Below, piece by piece: positions 6,190-7,082 of a DNA stretch of 7,082 nt. The stretch lies in NCBI GenBank assembly GCA_018895675.1, contig JAHIOG010000417.1, forward strand, positions 1-7,082, given 5' to 3'. Position 1 is the first letter of the stretch. Every line of letters begins with the position of its first letter. This DNA comes from a bacterium. Lineage in GTDB: Bacteria > Fidelibacterota > UBA2242. The position numbers were made by a program, and so were the translations under genes. The notes beneath the pieces were generated by a model, which was given only the letters and a program-made list of their open reading frames with translations, was not told the DNA's origin and made no database searches.

Positions 6190-7082
6190 TCAAAGGCCCG
6201 TGGTTCCGGTTGTCAGAATATTTTCAAAACAGTGCAAGGCATAGCTATCGGTCATTCCGGCAATATAATCCGTCAGAATGGTATCTCTGTCAAAACCATT
6301 TAAGGAGTAGATTTCCTGTAAGGCTTTGATGTAATTCCCGAATTTATTATCCAGCGCTGTTTTACTGGCTGCATAGGCTTCGAAGTCGGCTTGATTTTTT
6401 TTGAAAAGCTGACATAGATAGCGGTATATGGATTTCAGGACGGTTTCGGAATAGCTGTTCCAGTAATCCATTTTGGGATTATCGTAAATGTGGGTGCGGC
6501 TGAATCGCTTGAATGCTTTAAGGAGGTTGAACATTTCGGGTGAAAAACCAATTTTATCATTTGTTTTCGACCAGTCTATGACGTCAAATACCAGTTTGTT
6601 GATAATATCGCTGTTCTTTACTCCGAGACTTGATCGAATGTTTTTTGGAATATCATCGGCTGTGATCAGATTAGCTTTGATGGCATCTTCGAGGTCTCTG
6701 CCGAGATAGGCGATGGAATCGCTGATGCGTACCACACAGGCTTCCCAGGTGTTGGGTGATGTCGGGCGGAATGCTGCCTCATCCAGGTTGTTCGGAGCTG
6801 TTGCCACTTCGACAAACTGTTCATCTACTTCACCGCAGTGGGAGATAATTCCGTCGCGTACTGCAAAAGTCAGATTCAATCCCTTACCGTAGTTTTCCAG
6901 TTTATCGGCAACTCTAAGGCTATGAACTTCGTGAATAAAGGGTTTTTCCATGAGGCGATTGAGCGCCGATTCGCCGGCATGTCCAAAGGGTGCATGCCCG
7001 AGATCGTGACCCAGTCCGATAGCGTGTGCCAATTCGGTGTCGAGTTTCAGCGCTTTGCAAATCGTCGCCGATATAGACGCCA
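6190..7082 (-). CDS. dgt: Deoxyguanosinetriphosphate triphosphohydrolase-like HD protein (5' end cut by window edge)
   Basis: The last 296 residues of a dNTP triphosphohydrolase, which splits dNTPs to nucleoside and triphosphate and helps set nucleotide pools in the cytoplasm. The open frame runs to the window edge; the in-frame TTG at 7032 is an internal Leu codon and not the start, because ASISATICKALKLDTE upstream of it fits the family. The HD signature GHDLGHAPFGHAGE (fragment residues 24-37) holds the metal-binding His-Asp pair. Other family landmarks are HSLRVADKLE, AVRDGIISHCGE, and SDSIAYLGRDLEDA (about 120-133), which carries the later metal-ligand Asp. About 50-100 N-terminal residues, including the first His ligand, should lie beyond base 7082. 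It lies 63 bases before the kinase-like gene. No functional link to pili is known to me; shared transcription may be incidental. The symbol denotes the family, not the E. coli orthologue. Confidence 0.9.
   Translation of the reverse strand, partial: ASISATICKALKLDTELAHAIGLGHDLGHAPFGHAGESALNRLMEKPFIHEVHSLRVADKLENYGKGLNLTFAVRDGIISHCGEVDEQFVEVATAPNNLDEAAFRPTSPNTWEACVVRISDSIAYLGRDLEDAIKANLITADDIPKNIRSSLGVKNSDIINKLVFDVIDWSKTNDKIGFSPEMFNLLKAFKRFSRTHIYDNPKMDYWNSYSETVLKSIYRYLCQLFKKNQADFEAYAASKTALDNKFGNYIKALQEIYSLNGFDRDTILTDYIAGMTDSYALHCFENILTTGTTGL

Noticed and set aside
6160..6196. Sigma-70 promoter before the kinase-like gene (TTGAAA, 17 bases, TTTATG)
   Set aside because: The -10 hexamer matches only three of six positions, and AT-rich DNA gives such hits by chance.
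7030..7032. Start of the dNTP triphosphohydrolase at TTG 7032
   Set aside because: The frame stays open to the window edge and the upstream residues match the family, so the gene is simply cut by the window.

Overview
All genes that can be supported lie on the minus strand, so transcription runs from high to low coordinates. The window carries the core of a type IV pilus (or closely related type II secretion-like) locus together with its apparent two-component control. In order of transcription: a dNTP triphosphohydrolase of the HD family (5' end outside the window), a small soluble histidine-kinase-like protein, an NtrC/PilR-type sigma-54 activator, the PilB/GspE assembly ATPase, the PilC/GspF platform protein, a major type IV pilin, and a PilV/GspI-like minor prepilin (3' end outside the window). 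No RNA gene, mobile element or CRISPR array was seen.

The organism is a diderm bacterium of moderately AT-rich DNA. Sigma-54 logic, PilR-like control and a short GspG-like pilin would suit a deltaproteobacterial-type lineage or a candidate phylum of the FCB group. The window holds no taxonomic marker, so this is only an impression.

The most informative stretch is the 221-base very AT-rich gap between the activator and pilB (3804-4024). It holds a good -24/-12 sigma-54 promoter candidate (TGGCAC-N5-TTGAC). About 100 bases upstream of the predicted start is a perfect 8+8 dyad, GTGTCATA/TATGACAC. A third copy of the half-site lies at the end of the activator gene. I infer that the activator binds these sites and drives pilB-pilC-pilin transcription. 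The GTGTC core matches the (C/G)TGTC element that I recall for Pseudomonas PilR.

The kinase partner is unusual. It keeps the H-box histidine and the Asn at H+4, but lacks the acidic residue after the His, the N-box Asn and the glycine-rich G2 box. It looks like a pseudokinase, phosphatase or phosphotransferase, in the manner of Spo0B or ChpT, rather than an ordinary sensor kinase. It also has no membrane segment or sensor domain.

Within the pilus operon, pilB and pilC are separated by one base. The major pilin has the only strong Shine-Dalgarno sequence and its own 111-base leader. A strong intrinsic terminator separates it from the minor prepilin, which should make the pilin transcript far more abundant than the minor-prepilin transcript. 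pilT, the prepilin peptidase and the other assembly genes are not in this window.
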